Shown here: piece after piece, positions 9,101 to 18,675 of the stretch
Layout: each line of letters begins with the position of its first letter
Position numbering within the stretch: the stretch's first letter is position 1
Assembly (NCBI GenBank): GCA_903813345.2
Contig: CAIIXF020000005.1
Coordinates: forward strand, 5,113,375 to 5,177,374
Length of the DNA: 64,000 nucleotides
Source of the DNA: Owenia fusiformis
Lineage: Eukaryota > Annelida > Polychaeta > Sabellida > Oweniidae
Direction: 5' to 3'
Notes under the pieces: model-generated
What the model was told of the DNA's origin: nothing
Seen by the model: the letters and a program-made list of their open reading frames with translations, nothing else
Databases searched by the model: none
Program-made: the position numbers and the translations under genes

Positions 9101-11379
9101 TTAAAAGGGCACTTTATCCAGTTTAGAATTTGAATAATTCTTTGTCCAGTTGTGAATTTAAAGGGCAATTCAGGTCAGAATTTATATGACATTATTTTAT
9201 CCAGTTCAGAATTCAAAGAGCACTCTGCCAAGTTGAGAATTCAAAACACGTACTACTGTACTCCTATCTACTATTTACTTTCTTATGGTATACCTTGATA
9301 GATTGTTATACTAAAAGCCTGTCAAAGATTGCATTTGAACATGTATGTATACTGTCAAAGATTGCATTTGAACATGTATGTACATTAGGGCTGCCATCAT
9401 TAGTCGGAACGTCGACTTGTCAGTCAAAATGCAAGTTCGACAACGAAGTCGACAAAAATTCCCGTCATGTCGACAGCAAACGATATCAATACTTACTTGA
9501 AAATATCCAAATGGCCCCAATACATTTCAATACACATTTCAACGTGTTATGTGCGCGTATTCTGCGGAAATATTGTTCACATTCATTTCATTTTCAAAAA
9601 ATAAATTCACCCGGAAGTTCCCTTCATGACTTCTCTTCTCTCTTGCGAGACGTTGTACGAGATTTCGCCCGAGCAGTCGAAATAAATCCCGGTCGAAACA
9701 TTGCAGGTATTTGTCCCATTTTCGTCTATAATATTCTATTAACTTGGCATTTAGTAACAATATTAGGCAATTACTTCCCGATGATTTTTTCTCCCTGGAA
9801 AGTTCGATTGTCGACAATATTTTCGACAGCAGAGTTCGACTGTCGACACTGACATTTGAGTTCGATGGCAGCCCTAATGTACATGTATACTATACTGTAT
9901 GTACCTTTAACGAGAAGTCCTTTCCTAGTGCAAAGTAAACATTATGCTTCTTGGCATACACTATGTCAATGATTACCCTGTGTTCATACTTTGGGTATGA
10001 CAGCACCCTGTCAACTGGAAAATAAAACAAATTTTCAAGTAAAATAGTAAATGTTCTTTTTATAAAGAACCTAATAGAGAATAGATATACTGTTGTCCTA
10101 AGATCTAGCCTAACCAAAGCAGGATACAGTTATTCAAATCCAGCTGGGCTACTCACAGATATTTACATTGTATTTTATATTGAAGCTGTCATTATAAGTC
10201 ACAGCAGTTCATTTATCAGCAATCAAAATTGAATATTTATTTCTCCTATTTAGAGCCTAAGCACCAGGCTCTTCCAATCATGGTAATGTACTGTACACAG
10301 CCAATATCTAACGGTACCATAAGGTACCATACTCTTAATGTACCGCACAGTACCGTGCAAACGTACCATACAGTACCATGATTTCAGAGTGCGGATTGGG
10401 GGTGTAGTGGGTATAAAACAAAATGTCAACAATATATACTATATATGTACTTAACTTGATTTGACAGACACATCACAGTAAATATCATTTTAAAGCATTA
10501 CCTTGATTGTCCACAGCATCCTTGCTCCAACAAGTTCCACCTTTGGTATCCAGAATGATAAACTGGTGCATCCTGCCATTGTAGGCCACTGGAACAAGTG
10601 ATGTTTATGATAAAATAAACATAATATTACTTGTTTTTAATGCAAAAGGACAAGATGGCAAAGCATAGTAGTGATGACAAAAAAGTAAAATGACCTTTTG
10701 AAACTAGTACATGTATATGGTATTTGTGGCTTACTTACATGGACATACAACAGCACATATTGTTACTGACTTGGTACATAAAATAAATAATTGTTTACAT
10801 ATTGTTGATATCTTACTTAACTGAAACGTATTTAATATGAGAATGTAAAATCAATTTACCTCCCATAATATCTGTATACTTCTTATTATGTTCATATGTA
10901 GCTTTGGGTATAAATCCATATGGCAAAGAATTAAAATTAATAGATGTTTTGATGACTGGACCATCTGTACTTCCAATTTCTGAACTTTGTGTCGACGAAA
11001 CAGAATTATGTCTACTTCTGACCCTTTTCACTGTTTCTTTGATCTCATTAAAAATGTCATCCTCTTTTAATTCCAAGTCCACATTTTGTAGTTCTCCATT
11101 CGTCAATTCAATCTCATTCATTTGAGTATCCTTATTTTGTAGTTTCCCATCAGAGGAGATTTCAGTTTTTTGTTTAGCAGAAGTCAGAATACTACTGAAG
11201 CCTTTGACATTGGGCTCACTAAGATGCTCTGTGAATTCATTTTTTGTATCACCAAGAGCTTCAGTATTATTATTCTGTCTGAGATTATCTTTGATATAGG
11301 GTTGTTCATTGCCACGTATGAGATCATCTTGAACTGCTGTATTTGATAGATTGTTATTTGAGTCCCCACTGGAATCCAT
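1..11379 (-). CDS. Large WD40-repeat protein, WDR87/WDR97-like (19 coding exons, 3' end outside window)
   Basis: Coding exons in transcript order are 11379-10860, 10588-10502, 10014-9905, 8861-8742, 8489-8413, 7477-7340, 7120-7041, 6845-6680, 6317-6111, 5926-5765, 5354-5241, 4961-4781, 4347-4273, 3829-3677, 3329-3239, 2872-2758, 2393-2239, 1945-1892 and 101-1. Every junction is AG/GT and all phases match, giving a 902-codon open frame with no stop. The start ATG has an in-frame TAA about 36 bases upstream. Residues 1-150 are acidic, polar and low-complexity. The rest is beta-propeller-like, with blades such as TSSLDGTVRMWSLDT (exon 8) and SCDGAIKIWEW (exons 16-17). Such proteins act as binding scaffolds, and large animal members are often ciliary or flagellar. 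The WDR87/WDR97 label is inference from general resemblance; only 'WD40 protein' is firm. Confidence 0.85.
1407..1497. ncRNA. 91-nt near-perfect hairpin, pre-miRNA-sized
   Basis: The first 17 bases (CCTCCAAATGCAGGGCT) are exactly complementary to the last 17. Pairing continues inward with few mismatches, giving about 40 paired positions and a small loop. It lies in an intron of the WD40 gene. Size and shape fit a microRNA precursor, but a tiny foldback MITE would look the same. Confidence 0.35.
1892..1945 (-). CDS. WD40 gene exon 18
   Basis: Acceptor TTCCAG, donor GTAAGT, 54 bases. Encodes CPTLSRDVVDDDCMNEV. Phase joins cleanly with both neighbours. Confidence 0.82.
2075..2310. repeat. Three tandem copies of the exon 17 3' edge
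   Basis: A unit of about 75 bases containing the last coding bases of exon 17 and its GTAAGT donor occurs three times. The copies differ by only a few bases; the middle one is the more diverged at its donor-distal side. Confidence 0.85.
2239..2393 (-). CDS. WD40 gene exon 17 (3' edge tandemly duplicated)
   Basis: Acceptor TTTCAG, donor GTAAGT. Encodes SCDGAIKIWEWNKTLLTELF and onward to HIFYIDHSK. The last roughly 75 bases, including the donor, are repeated twice downstream (2075-2235). Only the first donor keeps the frame, because continuing into the second copy meets a TGA at once. Confidence 0.85.
2463..2715. repeat. Degenerate array of AAGGTCA motifs
   Basis: About ten AGGTCA or AAGGTCA words recur every 25-33 bases, commonly as GCAAGGTCATTTATATTGAT-like units. 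It lies within the intron between exons 16 and 17. TCAAGGTCA-type words are half-sites for monomeric nuclear receptors of the ERR and FTZ-F1 type. Function here is not shown. Confidence 0.7.
2758..2872 (-). CDS. WD40 gene exon 16
   Basis: Acceptor TTCTAG, donor GTGAGA. Encodes VKGLEEMAAPRPGENNEHHA and then SIVSVDVCTKLNIFVTA, which joins in phase to exon 17. Confidence 0.86.
3239..3329 (-). CDS. WD40 gene exon 15
   Basis: Acceptor TTGTAG, donor GTAATA. Encodes EKVLLSGHTTGSVLLHNLLP and onward. It finishes the blade begun in exon 14. Confidence 0.85.
3677..3829 (-). CDS. WD40 gene exon 14
   Basis: Acceptor TTACAG, donor GTAAGT, 51 codons, phase 0. Encodes ILDLKHDAVYNTLITKCH and then AAIIQIWSLPQLQLLHDIYT, a complete WD blade. 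Confidence 0.88.
4096..4263. repeat. 24-bp minisatellite, 7 copies
   Basis: Unit AATGCATAATGATTAGGAGT plus AAGC, seven nearly identical copies. Because 24 is a multiple of three it produces spurious repetitive open frames on both strands. It lies in the intron after exon 13. Confidence 0.95.
4273..4347 (-). CDS. WD40 gene exon 13
   Basis: Acceptor TTGTAG, donor GTAAGT, 25 codons, phase 0. Encodes DGRILFMDPVMKGQKYMEF. Its donor lies ten bases from a 24-bp minisatellite. Confidence 0.86.
4781..4961 (-). CDS. WD40 gene exon 12 (acceptor edge duplicated upstream)
   Basis: Acceptor TTACAG, donor GTAAGT. Encodes KSAGMFDKRGVVHRSSENGV and then a cysteine-containing stretch ending LLLGLD. About 25 bases around its 3' splice site recur three more times at 4999-5125 within the preceding intron. 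Confidence 0.85.
4945..5125. repeat. Four copies of the exon 12 acceptor edge
   Basis: The words ACCAGCTGACTTCCT followed by GTAA or TTAA and AATGATGA occur at about 4949, 5005, 5050 and 5099. The first is the real exon 12 acceptor. The fourth keeps a CTGTAA (TTACAG) acceptor and the middle two do not. Confidence 0.8.
5241..5354 (-). CDS. WD40 gene exon 11
   Basis: Acceptor TTAAAG, donor GTAAAT. Encodes TDPACRIAIWDVGQLQEAYV and onward. IAIWDV is a typical WD terminus. Confidence 0.86.
5765..5926 (-). CDS. WD40 gene exon 10
   Basis: Acceptor TTTCAG, donor GTTGGT (weaker). Encodes IRVFARKTQKNMSTVLPPPS and then HVKGVAYNRSFSLIFVLITY, a blade loop with a proline-rich insert followed by strands. 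Confidence 0.86.
6111..6317 (-). CDS. WD40 gene exon 9
   Basis: Acceptor TTTTAG, donor GTGAGT. It is 207 bases and encodes LTVSSDGVLWMGLTDENLLY, NITLWSVNNVTQFWAMARNK and onward. Phases match exons 8 and 10. Confidence 0.88.
6680..6845 (-). CDS. WD40 gene exon 8 (clearest WD repeat)
   Basis: Acceptor TTTCAG, donor GTAAGC. Encodes HIHTFRGHARAISNLILHP followed by TSSLDGTVRMWSLDT. This is a textbook WD repeat with GH, the structural Asp and the MW dipeptide. Confidence 0.92.
7041..7120 (-). CDS. WD40 gene exon 7
   Basis: Acceptor TTTCAG, donor GTAAAT. Encodes AHAMSITGCRYSLHCRLLVT and SSVDTE. With exon 8 (VKVWS) this is a canonical WD repeat: a GH-like start, then D, then VW. Confidence 0.88.
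7340..7477 (-). CDS. WD40 gene exon 6
   Basis: Acceptor TTGCAG, donor GTAAGT. Encodes about residues 306-351, including LYCCSDTDLTAYDLQGNQIF. The phase matches exons 5 and 7. Confidence 0.85.
7541..7761 (+). pseudogene. Crypton/DUF3504-like fragment, frameshifted and truncated
   Basis: One frame reads ISAEEIDRIHGNIHSDNTIK and, after a one-base shift near 7622, the next reads KIFQDWISSKDDVIDLENVS then LNEILNQFYLEARSIEGEHF. The order (EE.D, NT.KAT, F.DW, L..IL..FY.EAR...GE) matches the N-terminal part of DUF3504 proteins derived from Crypton tyrosine recombinases. The frame ends where a foldback element begins. It lies inside a WD40-gene intron on the opposite strand. The family call is from memory of the pattern. 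Confidence 0.5.
7776..7935. mobile_element. Foldback MITE (GTGATATAATAAAAC family), copy 1
   Basis: A hairpin with long complementary arms around GCCCTTCGGGC. The same element occurs at 61204-61386 and 61626-61785. Here the right arm is shortened. It cuts off the Crypton-like frame. Confidence 0.8.
7936..8345 (+). mobile_element. Probable retroelement 3' tail
   Basis: Ends in AATAAAGCTGAATTGAATTG, the ATAAAGC-plus-short-repeat tail typical of LINE 3' ends. The upstream part has only broken frames. The family is not identifiable. Confidence 0.35.
8413..8489 (-). CDS. WD40 gene exon 5
   Basis: Acceptor TTTAAG (weak pyrimidine tract), donor GTAAGT. Encodes IWAFRQVAESSFTEIKAM and onward. It completes the blade begun in exon 4, so the join is supported by both phase and motif. 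Confidence 0.8.
8742..8861 (-). CDS. WD40 gene exon 4
   Basis: Acceptor TTCCAG, donor GTGAAT, phase 0 at both ends, 40 codons. It encodes NPVRDELITGGVGGTR, the D-strand end of a WD blade that finishes in exon 5 with IWAF. Confidence 0.85.
8910..9131. repeat. 28-bp minisatellite, about 8 copies
   Basis: Unit GCACTTTATCCAGTTTAGAA plus TTAAAAGT, alternating AAGTGC and AAGGGC variants, with decayed copies continuing to about 9245. It lies in the intron between WD40 exons 3 and 4. Confidence 0.92.
9319..9384. repeat. 33-bp direct duplication
   Basis: TGTCAAAGATTGCATTTGAA and the following 13 bases occur twice in tandem. The second copy runs into the target site of the hAT MITE. Confidence 0.85.
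9386..9876. mobile_element. hAT-type MITE, 491 bp, with 8-bp target duplication
   Basis: Ends are TAGGGCTGCCATC and GATGGCAGCCCTA. The flanks are ATGTACAT at 9378-9385 and again at 9877-9884. The TIR form and 8-bp duplication fit the hAT superfamily. Subterminal GTCGAC words are frequent. It carries no transposase, and the long frame across it is fortuitous. Confidence 0.9.
9905..10014 (-). CDS. WD40 gene exon 3
   Basis: Acceptor TTCCAG, donor GTACAT. Encodes about residues 203-239, including VDRVLSYPKYEHRVIIDIVY. The intron that follows contains a hAT-type MITE ending only 28 bases from this donor. Confidence 0.85.
10310..10380. repeat. GTACCAT/GTACCG short repeat cluster
   Basis: Ten or so GTACC words in direct and inverted order within 70 bases, including GGTACCAT, GTACCGCAC and AGTACCGTG. 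Intronic, no function seen. Confidence 0.6.
10502..10588 (-). CDS. WD40 gene exon 2
   Basis: Starts after a TTCCAG acceptor and ends at a GTAATG donor. It encodes about residues 174-202, including NGRMHQFIILDTKGGTCW, a typical beta-strand pair of a WD blade. Phase 1 to phase 1. Confidence 0.85.
10860..11379 (-). CDS. WD40 gene exon 1 (N-terminal low-complexity region)
   Basis: Encodes residues 1-173, starting MDSSGDSNNN. It is rich in Asn, Asp, Glu and Ser and unlike the propeller that follows. Near the end sits FNSLPYGFIPKATYEHNKKY, the first conserved-looking stretch. The donor is GTAAAT after one base of the next codon. A 5' untranslated exon may lie upstream but was not resolved. Confidence 0.85.
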
Positions 11380-13200
11380 TTTGTAGACCTTCTCCAGTTT
11401 ATCACAATTTTATAAAAGATCCAATCCTGTCATAAGGTTCTCTGCATTGCTTTCTACACATACATGAATCTACAACACACAGATTAAGATAAGGATTAAT
11501 TCTTTTAAATATGCAATTGTATGTAGAACGATACACAATTTTAATATCTAATATTGAAAGAAAAAGGATTGGCTGTTAATAGGCAGACTCAAGACTATCT
11601 GTAAATGTTATTGTGCTTTTGCTCGATTGGTATTTAGTAATAAGCCTTTTTAGGCGAAAATATTTTTTTATATTTATTGTAAGTTTTGATGTGATCCTTT
11701 TGAGCTGTTGTTGGTGTCAAATGAAAGATAAGGTTCTTATCAATACATTGGACATACATTCAGATTGTAAGTGAAATTCAAATGTATAAGTCTTTATTTT
11801 GCCCAAAAACGTTGAAAATACGCAAAGTATTCCTTTAAATATACCTTTGTGTAGCCTATCATGACCTTTCATGGGCTTTCAAGAAATCACATGTGTGTAG
11901 ATCTACATCTACATTGGGAGTTCAACAAGTTAAACCCAATCTTGCTTAATTTATAAATCTGAATTTTCTTGATGCTAGATTGGGTTCCACTTCGGTGCTA
12001 TGTATTCATGCACCCAACATAAAATGATTTCACAAAACATTTTTGTGTTAAATGTTTGTTTATCATCGGCCATTTGTGTCTGTGCGTTGCTAAAATTAAA
12101 CTTTGGCAGCAACACAAAATTGTTGTCTAATTGATAGTTAATAATCACCATTAACGGGAATAACAAGATAAATTTGGAGAATGCGTTGGAATATCATCCA
12201 ACGCATATTGATGACATAATACTCATAGCCCTCCCTTGTGAAAAACCAATGTAATGTGACGTCATTTCTCTAACAATGATAGACTTAGAGAAACCCCCAA
12301 ACTGGGAGCAAAATGGGAGCAATTCAAAGAACAATCCTCATAATGACACATTGCCGTGAGTATTTGTAAACAAGATTTGCCCCATTTGTTAACCATTGTA
12401 TATGCTTTCATTAGCTATAAATCTTACAGTTGGCCCTTGAATTGCATCGTCGGTTCCCACGCTCAATCACTACGTTCGTTTGAGGATAGGTCCGAAGCTT
12501 GATGAAGCAAGATGCTTGAATTGAACAACACAAGATTGTGTTCTCGAGCGATGTGCAGAATGATTAGAAGTCCATGCTCGAAGTGAGTAACTACATTGGT
12601 TTTCATTCAATGTTATTTTGCAAGCACAGTTTCATCTGGCTAGTTCCGAAAAAGGAGACAATTTTCCCATATTCAAAATATTCATTAAATGTTTTCAAAT
12701 CATTCTTCAAAAAAAGACGAGCGAATTTGACAAATAATCCCAGACATTCAATTATAGGATATTTGAATCAAAGATTTGATCATATACCAAACATACCATT
12801 GGACAGTCACCCATCTTTCCTCCGCATGATTCAGTATCTCAAAATAATCAACATAACTATATTTATATCCATTTTATCTGATAGACGAAAGATTTTCAAA
12901 AGTTTGACTAGCAACAAAGATGGCGGACTACATGGCAAGCCTAATCAGTAACTAACATAACAATAAATAGTGATCGCAATTCTTCCATCCAAACTATGAA
13001 ATTAAATAAAAATAGTACATACGCATTCAAATTTTATGTGTATGTAATCAAGTTAAATATTGGAATTCAAAATATTTGCTCAATAAATCCAACAATAAAA
13101 ATTAGTTCTAGTCATGAAATGTATTTTTGCGGGAAATTTGAAATGCGAACGATTGCATGTTCGCTGTATTACAGCGCGAGGTCATACTCGTTACGACTTA
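11380..13200. other. Intergenic, no gene recognised
   Basis: Upstream of the WD40 start. About 11640-11800 resembles 26790-26960 (TGAGCTGTTGTTGGTGTCAA), and 12355-12560 resembles 46270-46400 (CAAGATTTGCCCCATTTGTT), so both are dispersed repeats. A short palindrome (ATGCGTTGGA...TCCAACGCAT) sits at 12180-12205. A 125-codon frame at 12574-12951 has no recognisable similarity. Confidence 0.5.
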
Positions 13201-13205
13201 TTAAT

Positions 13206-15440
13206 CACACCCGGTGATCGTGAAAATGGGACGGAGGGGGGGGGGGGCAAGCAATTTCTGGTAGAAAAATGAACAAATCTGCAAAAATTATTTTTTCAAG
13301 AAAAGGTTTATGATTTAATTGCTAAACGAATAGGCGCATGGTACGGTAAAATATGTCGCGTATTCTACGAATTTTTTTTAGCCGATTCTCTTCTTAGGTA
13401 TAAGATCTATTAAAAAAGGCGCAACGCCACCAACGTTCAAAAGTCAATGTTTTTGCTTTAAATCAAGCATCAACGGTCTACACAACCTGCAATAAATATT
13501 TGTAAGTGACATTATCATCATAAAATTCACCTTAATGACTTTACAAAATACGTTTCCATACGTTGTATAAATAAATAATCGAAAATAATTAAAATGGGAC
13601 GGAGGGGAGGGGATGGGGGGGGGAGCAAAATGTCTATACGACATGATGAGAGATGTTACTTCACTTTATATCCAAATTTTCCCATTTTCTCCTCAATTAC
13701 AATGGGTTAGGAATTCGATAACAAGTTGTATTCGTTGTCAATTTCTCATGGTACGCCACATATTTAAATGAGACGCTGGTTACATATTTTACTCAAGAAA
13801 AAGTGTACAATTCATAACCCATGGCTAGATGGCAACCCCAAGTTTTATTTGGTATGCATATTATGATTTTATATCAAAAATTAAAAAAGTTACAGTGGCG
13901 TTTTGGCCCACCCTGTATGTATAACCTTGGATTATTTAGTACTAGGGACATGTCTGCATGCTCCCCAGGCGTTTGGAATAAATTTAATTATTGTTGGTGT
14001 ATCTAAATTGTTGTTGGTGAATCTAAATAATATGTATGCCCGAGTGCCATTGGAAGACATCTACATGTGAACCATTCATAAGGAAAACAAACCCAACTAT
14101 CCCACACAATAATCAAACATTGAAGGAAACAATGTAACATACCACCACCATTCAAGTTCCATTTTCACTTTCCAGGACCATAGCACCAAGCGACAATCCA
14201 TGCATATAGAAACTATATTGCTTAGATTTAAAGTTATGTGGTCAATGAAAATATTGACATACATTGAGATTGCATTTGTATTTCTTCAAAATAAAGAATC
14301 TTGAGCATGCAAAAACATTGATATCAGAACGATTTGAGCCTGTCCAAATGGAAACCGGATGAGATATGGCTTACTGATTTAATAAGCACACAAAACAATT
14401 TTCAAATAATTAACAAATTTTTATTTCATTTTCAAAAAATGACTTGTTACGCTTCTTTGGCGTAATAGGGGTTGCACCAATGGCATGAATGTGGCACATT
14501 CACTGGGAACCTTCCTAGCAGACTATTAAGTGTAAATTCTCTAGTCAGATCGGCTGATGGAACATGTTTTTTTGGCATTGCCAGTTGGCCGAGCAGTCTA
14601 CAGCGCCAGAATCTCAGCTTGACAAAGACGTCTTAACCATCAGGTCGTGAGTTGGAGACGCGTGAGCTTCTTGTATTTATTCAATTCTGCATAATTAAAA
14701 TATATCGCATAATTCATAACAAGTAGATTGTTACTTCGCTGTGAATAACTTACATTTTCGCTGAAACTTACATGTCCAAAGTGTGATGTGCTGTGTATGA
14801 TATGCCTACAAATCAGCAAGTAAAAACGTTAAGACAGGTAAACATTTATAGATAAACAGTCTCCTGGAATATTTTGCCAACCTTAATTTGACCCCTCTAA
14901 CTAAACCTAACAAGTACAACATGTTATCAATTCCTGACCCTTTGTAATTGAGGAGATAATGGGAAAATCTGGATATAAAGTATCAAGTAACATCTCATAT
15001 CATATCTTATAGATATATTGCTCCCCCCCCTCCGTCCCCCCCCTCCGTCCCATTTTAATTATTTTCGATTATTTTTTATACAACGTATGGAAACATATTT
15101 TGTAAAGTCATTAAGGTCATTAATTTTATGATGATAATGTCACTTACAAATATTTATTGCAGGTTGTGTAGACCGTTGATGCTTGATTTAAAGCAAAAAC
15201 ATTGACTTTTGCACGTTGGTGGCGTTGCGCCTTTTTTTAATAGATCTTATACCTAAGAAGAGAATCGGCTAAAAAAAATTCGTAGAATACGCGACATATT
15301 TTACCGTACCATGCGCCTATTCGTTTAGCAATTAAATCATAAACCTTTTCTTGAAAAAATAATTTTTGCAGATTTGTTCATTTTTCTACCAGAAATTGCT
15401 TGCTCCCCCCCCTCCGTCCCATTTTCACGATCACCGGGTG
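13206..15440. mobile_element. 2.2-kb foldback DNA transposon, CACACCCGG ends
   Basis: Arms of about 530-540 bases (13206-13740 and 14925-15440) are inverted copies with G- or C-runs next to GACGGAGGGG. Ends are CACACCCGGTGATCGTG on both sides. TTAAT flanks it at 13201-13205 and 15441-15445, suggesting a 5-bp target duplication. Its centre (13740-14925) has no transposase. Confidence 0.8.
14578..14675 (+). tRNA. tRNA-Leu/Ser-like pseudo-tRNA or SINE head
   Basis: Contains TTGGCCGAGCAGTCTACAGC, close to the A-box and D-arm of leucine or serine tRNAs. About 60 bases later GTGAGTTGGAGAC stands where a B-box would be, but it is poor. No clean acceptor stem, so it is a decayed tRNA or tRNA-derived SINE. 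Confidence 0.35.
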
Positions 15441-15699
15441 TGTTAATGGGCTATTCGGGAGCACGGAATCACAGGGTGAGAATCGTGAACTATTTTTATA
15501 TGGATACGTCTCAGTCATTTAATATATAATGGAGGGGCGTAGCAAGGGGGAGCGATATTATGGGGTTCACTGGAGCGTACAAGCTTATTGTGAACCCCAA
15601 AAGGGGGTTAGTTACTTCTTACAAATTTACATTGTTTATGGTGCATTCTAAGCATTTCAAGCAATAAAAGCAATGCTTCAACGTGTAGAGACATATGGC

Positions 15700-16425
15700 T
15701 TAAGAGTCGATGGCATGATATTTTATATGGCAACTCTGATATTAGTAAACTTATGCATGGAAACGGATGGTTCTGTCAAAAGTCTCAGATGTTCAACTCC
15801 AGAGAACATATACAAAAAGCCTAGTGTACAGTGGTTTAAATCACTTTCGTAAATTGAACTTTAATACACTGAAACCTAATATTTGGTGGTGTGTGGCACA
15901 GCAATTTCCAAGCGCCATGGCTTCTTGTAATATAATTTTCAAACTGTTAACTGGGGAACATATGCTCAATAGTAAATATCGTGGAGGAGATAACAAATCC
16001 AAATTATGTACAATGTGTGACTCATTTGAGACAGAAACAGTATAACATTTCTTATTTTACTGTAAAGCTAAATGCTACATTCCAGCCAGAGAGCAACTGG
16101 CCAAATTCGGCTGAACTGAAAGTGAGATTTGATTGTGACACAATCCTTGGCATTAATGGTACAAATGATCGACATACTATGTTGAAGTTGAAACATGTTG
16201 CAGAATTAGTGAAAATCAACTATAATCTCAGTGCTGTGAAAATAGATAACACTGTCTGACTCTGAGACACACATTTATATATTTATATATTTATATATAT
16301 ACAAACATCTTGTAAATAGGTTGTCTGTCCATATGTTAATTTTATTATATTTGTTGTAATTAATTGCATATAAATAATATGTATCTCCTAATTAAATTAG
16401 GGCAATAAAGCTATACATACATACT
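15700..16425 (+). pseudogene. LINE 3' end (broken ORF2 C-terminus plus tail)
   Basis: The frame from 15767 ends NKSKLCTMCDSFETETV, stop, HFLFYCKAKCYIPAREQLAK. This is the C..C...HF...C zinc-binding tail of non-LTR reverse transcriptases with an in-frame TAA. A second frame (LGINGTNDRHTMLKLKHVAE) continues the same tail. It closes with GGGCAATAAAGCTATACATA, a typical LINE terminus. Confidence 0.75.
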
Positions 16426-17280
16426 ATAGTTTTGTCTTTTTCAACAAATTTTACATAATTTCTATTTTTCTTTTTTTTCGGGTGGGTGCAAACGTTCCAA
16501 TCGCACTTCACAGTTAAAATCAACTTCTGTAATAATTTGACACTACCTTCTAATTTGCCTTACCGACTTAGCCTATTGTTTCAAAGCTGTTGAGTGAACA
16601 TTGGTTAAACAAATGAAAAAGAAAAATTGAACAGAGGAAAGCAATTGCTTGTCCCATTTGTTGTCCAAATGTTGCTAACTTCTGCGTTTGCTCATGTAAC
16701 TTGGGGCTAACTTTCTGCGTTGACGTAGGGAAGCTATGACTTTAAAGGTGAAACAATTAGTGCAAAAGGGCCATTCAAGTATCATGGACCAGTGTCAAAA
16801 TATATTTAAGTTTGGATATTTCATCAAAGTAACCTCCTTGATGAATATTATTTCAGCTGATATTCCTTTTGAAACATGGTGGAGTGGGATTCCCTTTACA
16901 GAAGCTTTGAACTGAATTTACACTTATTAATGCTGAAATTGATAGTTTATCTTTAGATTTTAAGAAAATTGGTATGTCTAAGAAGATGTTGATAAGCTAA
17001 ATGTTGCCTTGATAGCTTAGAAAAGTAAATTTTTCGAATTTTTCTCTCTACAGACCTTGTCGTGCCCCTTTAAGCTTATATTATGAAGATATTTGGCACA
17101 CGATAGTATTTTTTACGGCAAAACTGACAAATTTTAATATTTGTGCCACGACTATGTGACAATTGTCAACCCAAGCAAGTATATGAAACGTTTGCTGATG
17201 TTACTAGGGGGGTAACTTTCTGTGTTGACAGAGTAAAGACATCGCGTTACCGTGGTTATTGGTATCACATTCCAACCAAT
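16426..17280. other. No gene seen
   Basis: AT-rich DNA with only short frames. 16620-16700 shares the CCCATTTGTT...AATGTTG theme of other dispersed repeats in the window. Confidence 0.5.
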
Positions 17281-17288
17281 CAGATCAC

Positions 17289-17390
17289 AGTGTACAACAT
17301 AATATAATATAATATATAATATAATATAATATAATATAATATGATATAATATAATATAATATAATATAATATAATATAATATGACATGAT
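17289..17390. repeat. AATAT microsatellite
   Basis: About 20 units of ATAAT/AATAT with two single-base interruptions. Confidence 0.95.
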
Positions 17391-17999
17391 GAATAGCCAA
17401 ATAGGTGCTAAAAGTAGGTCAAAATGTTGACCTTGCGAAACCCTTGCAAAAAAAGTTTCTGGTTTTTGGAAATCACTAGAAGTGTTTTGTGTTTAGGAAA
17501 TGTGATTTGTATCATTTACGAATTAACATACCAAAATATAACAAACAAATTAATGCAAGGCACCCTGGAAAATATTAAGTTTGAAATAAATGATTAAACG
17601 TTTATGATGTTTCCCAGATTATCAGAAGTGATGCTGTTTAAGATCGAACACACCCTCACCTGAAAATAGATTCATATTCTTTCACACACAGATCGGGCAT
17701 CAAAATATTTATCAAGGATTTAATCTGGATAATGGCTAATAATAATGAAAATATTTATTACACTAGTCACGATTTCATCAACTTTGTTGATTGCTGGTAA
17801 AATTTATGAAAATGATATTAAAGGGAGAATCACACAAAAATATCTGGATATGAGGATAACAAAAAGTCAATGTACATGTATATTTGGTTAACATTCAAAA
17901 ATTAACACCCTCATTCAGTTTTTATGTCACCGCCACTATAAGTGATGGTGATAATGCGCATGTGCATGTGCATTCAGCTAATAAATGTTTACGATTCTC

Positions 18000-18675
18000 T
18001 CCAGGTTAATGATGACGACCCGGTGTCGGCGATTGTGTCACCTCTGGAACGTCAAGTGCAGAACAACTGGCAAACACGACTCTGGGACGATTCAAAGCGG
18101 CAACAAGGTCAAGGAAACAAACTCAGAACTTTTAGAACCTATAAACATGACATAAAAACAGAAAGATATATTACATCAACGCTTTCTATCTCTCAAAGAA
18201 AGGCATTTGCCTCAATAAGATGTGGTGTAGCACCAATAAGAATAGAAACTGGTCGGTATGAAAGGCTGCCAGTTGATGAAAGGGTGTGTCCCTTATGTGA
18301 TATTGCAATTGAAAACGAAAGACATGTAATTCTGAACTGTTCTCGTTATGAAGACATCCGTTTAGACTTGTATGCAAACGTTTCTACTATTGTAACTGGT
18401 TTCATGAATTTAGATGAAGAGAGTAAATTTCAGTGTTTAATGTCTAATGACAGAATTTGTCTTTTCACAGCAAAAGCCTGTGACCGGATGCTTAAGCGAC
18501 GGGAACATTTTATTTACAAAACCTGATTAATATGTTTTTACAAAAGTGTCTTATAGGCCCATAGGGGGCCTGGGGTGATTTTAACAGTGTACTATTGTTT
18601 TAAATATGTAATTGTATTTTAACTCATGACACTATAATAAAATTAAAATAAAAAAATAAAAAATAAAATAAAGGA
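18000..18675 (+). pseudogene. LINE 3' end with intact C-terminal frame and poly-A
   Basis: The open frame to the TGA at 18526 ends a non-LTR retrotransposon ORF2: AFASIRCGVAPIRIETGRYE then VCPLCDIAIENERHVILNC. CPLC...E...H..L.C is the characteristic zinc-binding tail. A 3' UTR and an AATAAAATTAAAATAAAA tail follow. It is 5'-truncated near 18000. The good codon integrity suggests fairly recent insertion. Confidence 0.82.

Noticed and set aside
9295-9852. 185-codon plus-strand open frame
   Set aside because: It runs through the hAT MITE and its palindromic subterminal repeats; no protein-like pattern.
12574-12951. 125-codon plus-strand open frame
   Set aside because: No recognisable motif, AT-biased composition, no splice or promoter context.
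17289-17390. Regular short repeats considered as a CRISPR-like array
   Set aside because: A plain AATAT microsatellite with no spacers, in a eukaryotic genome.
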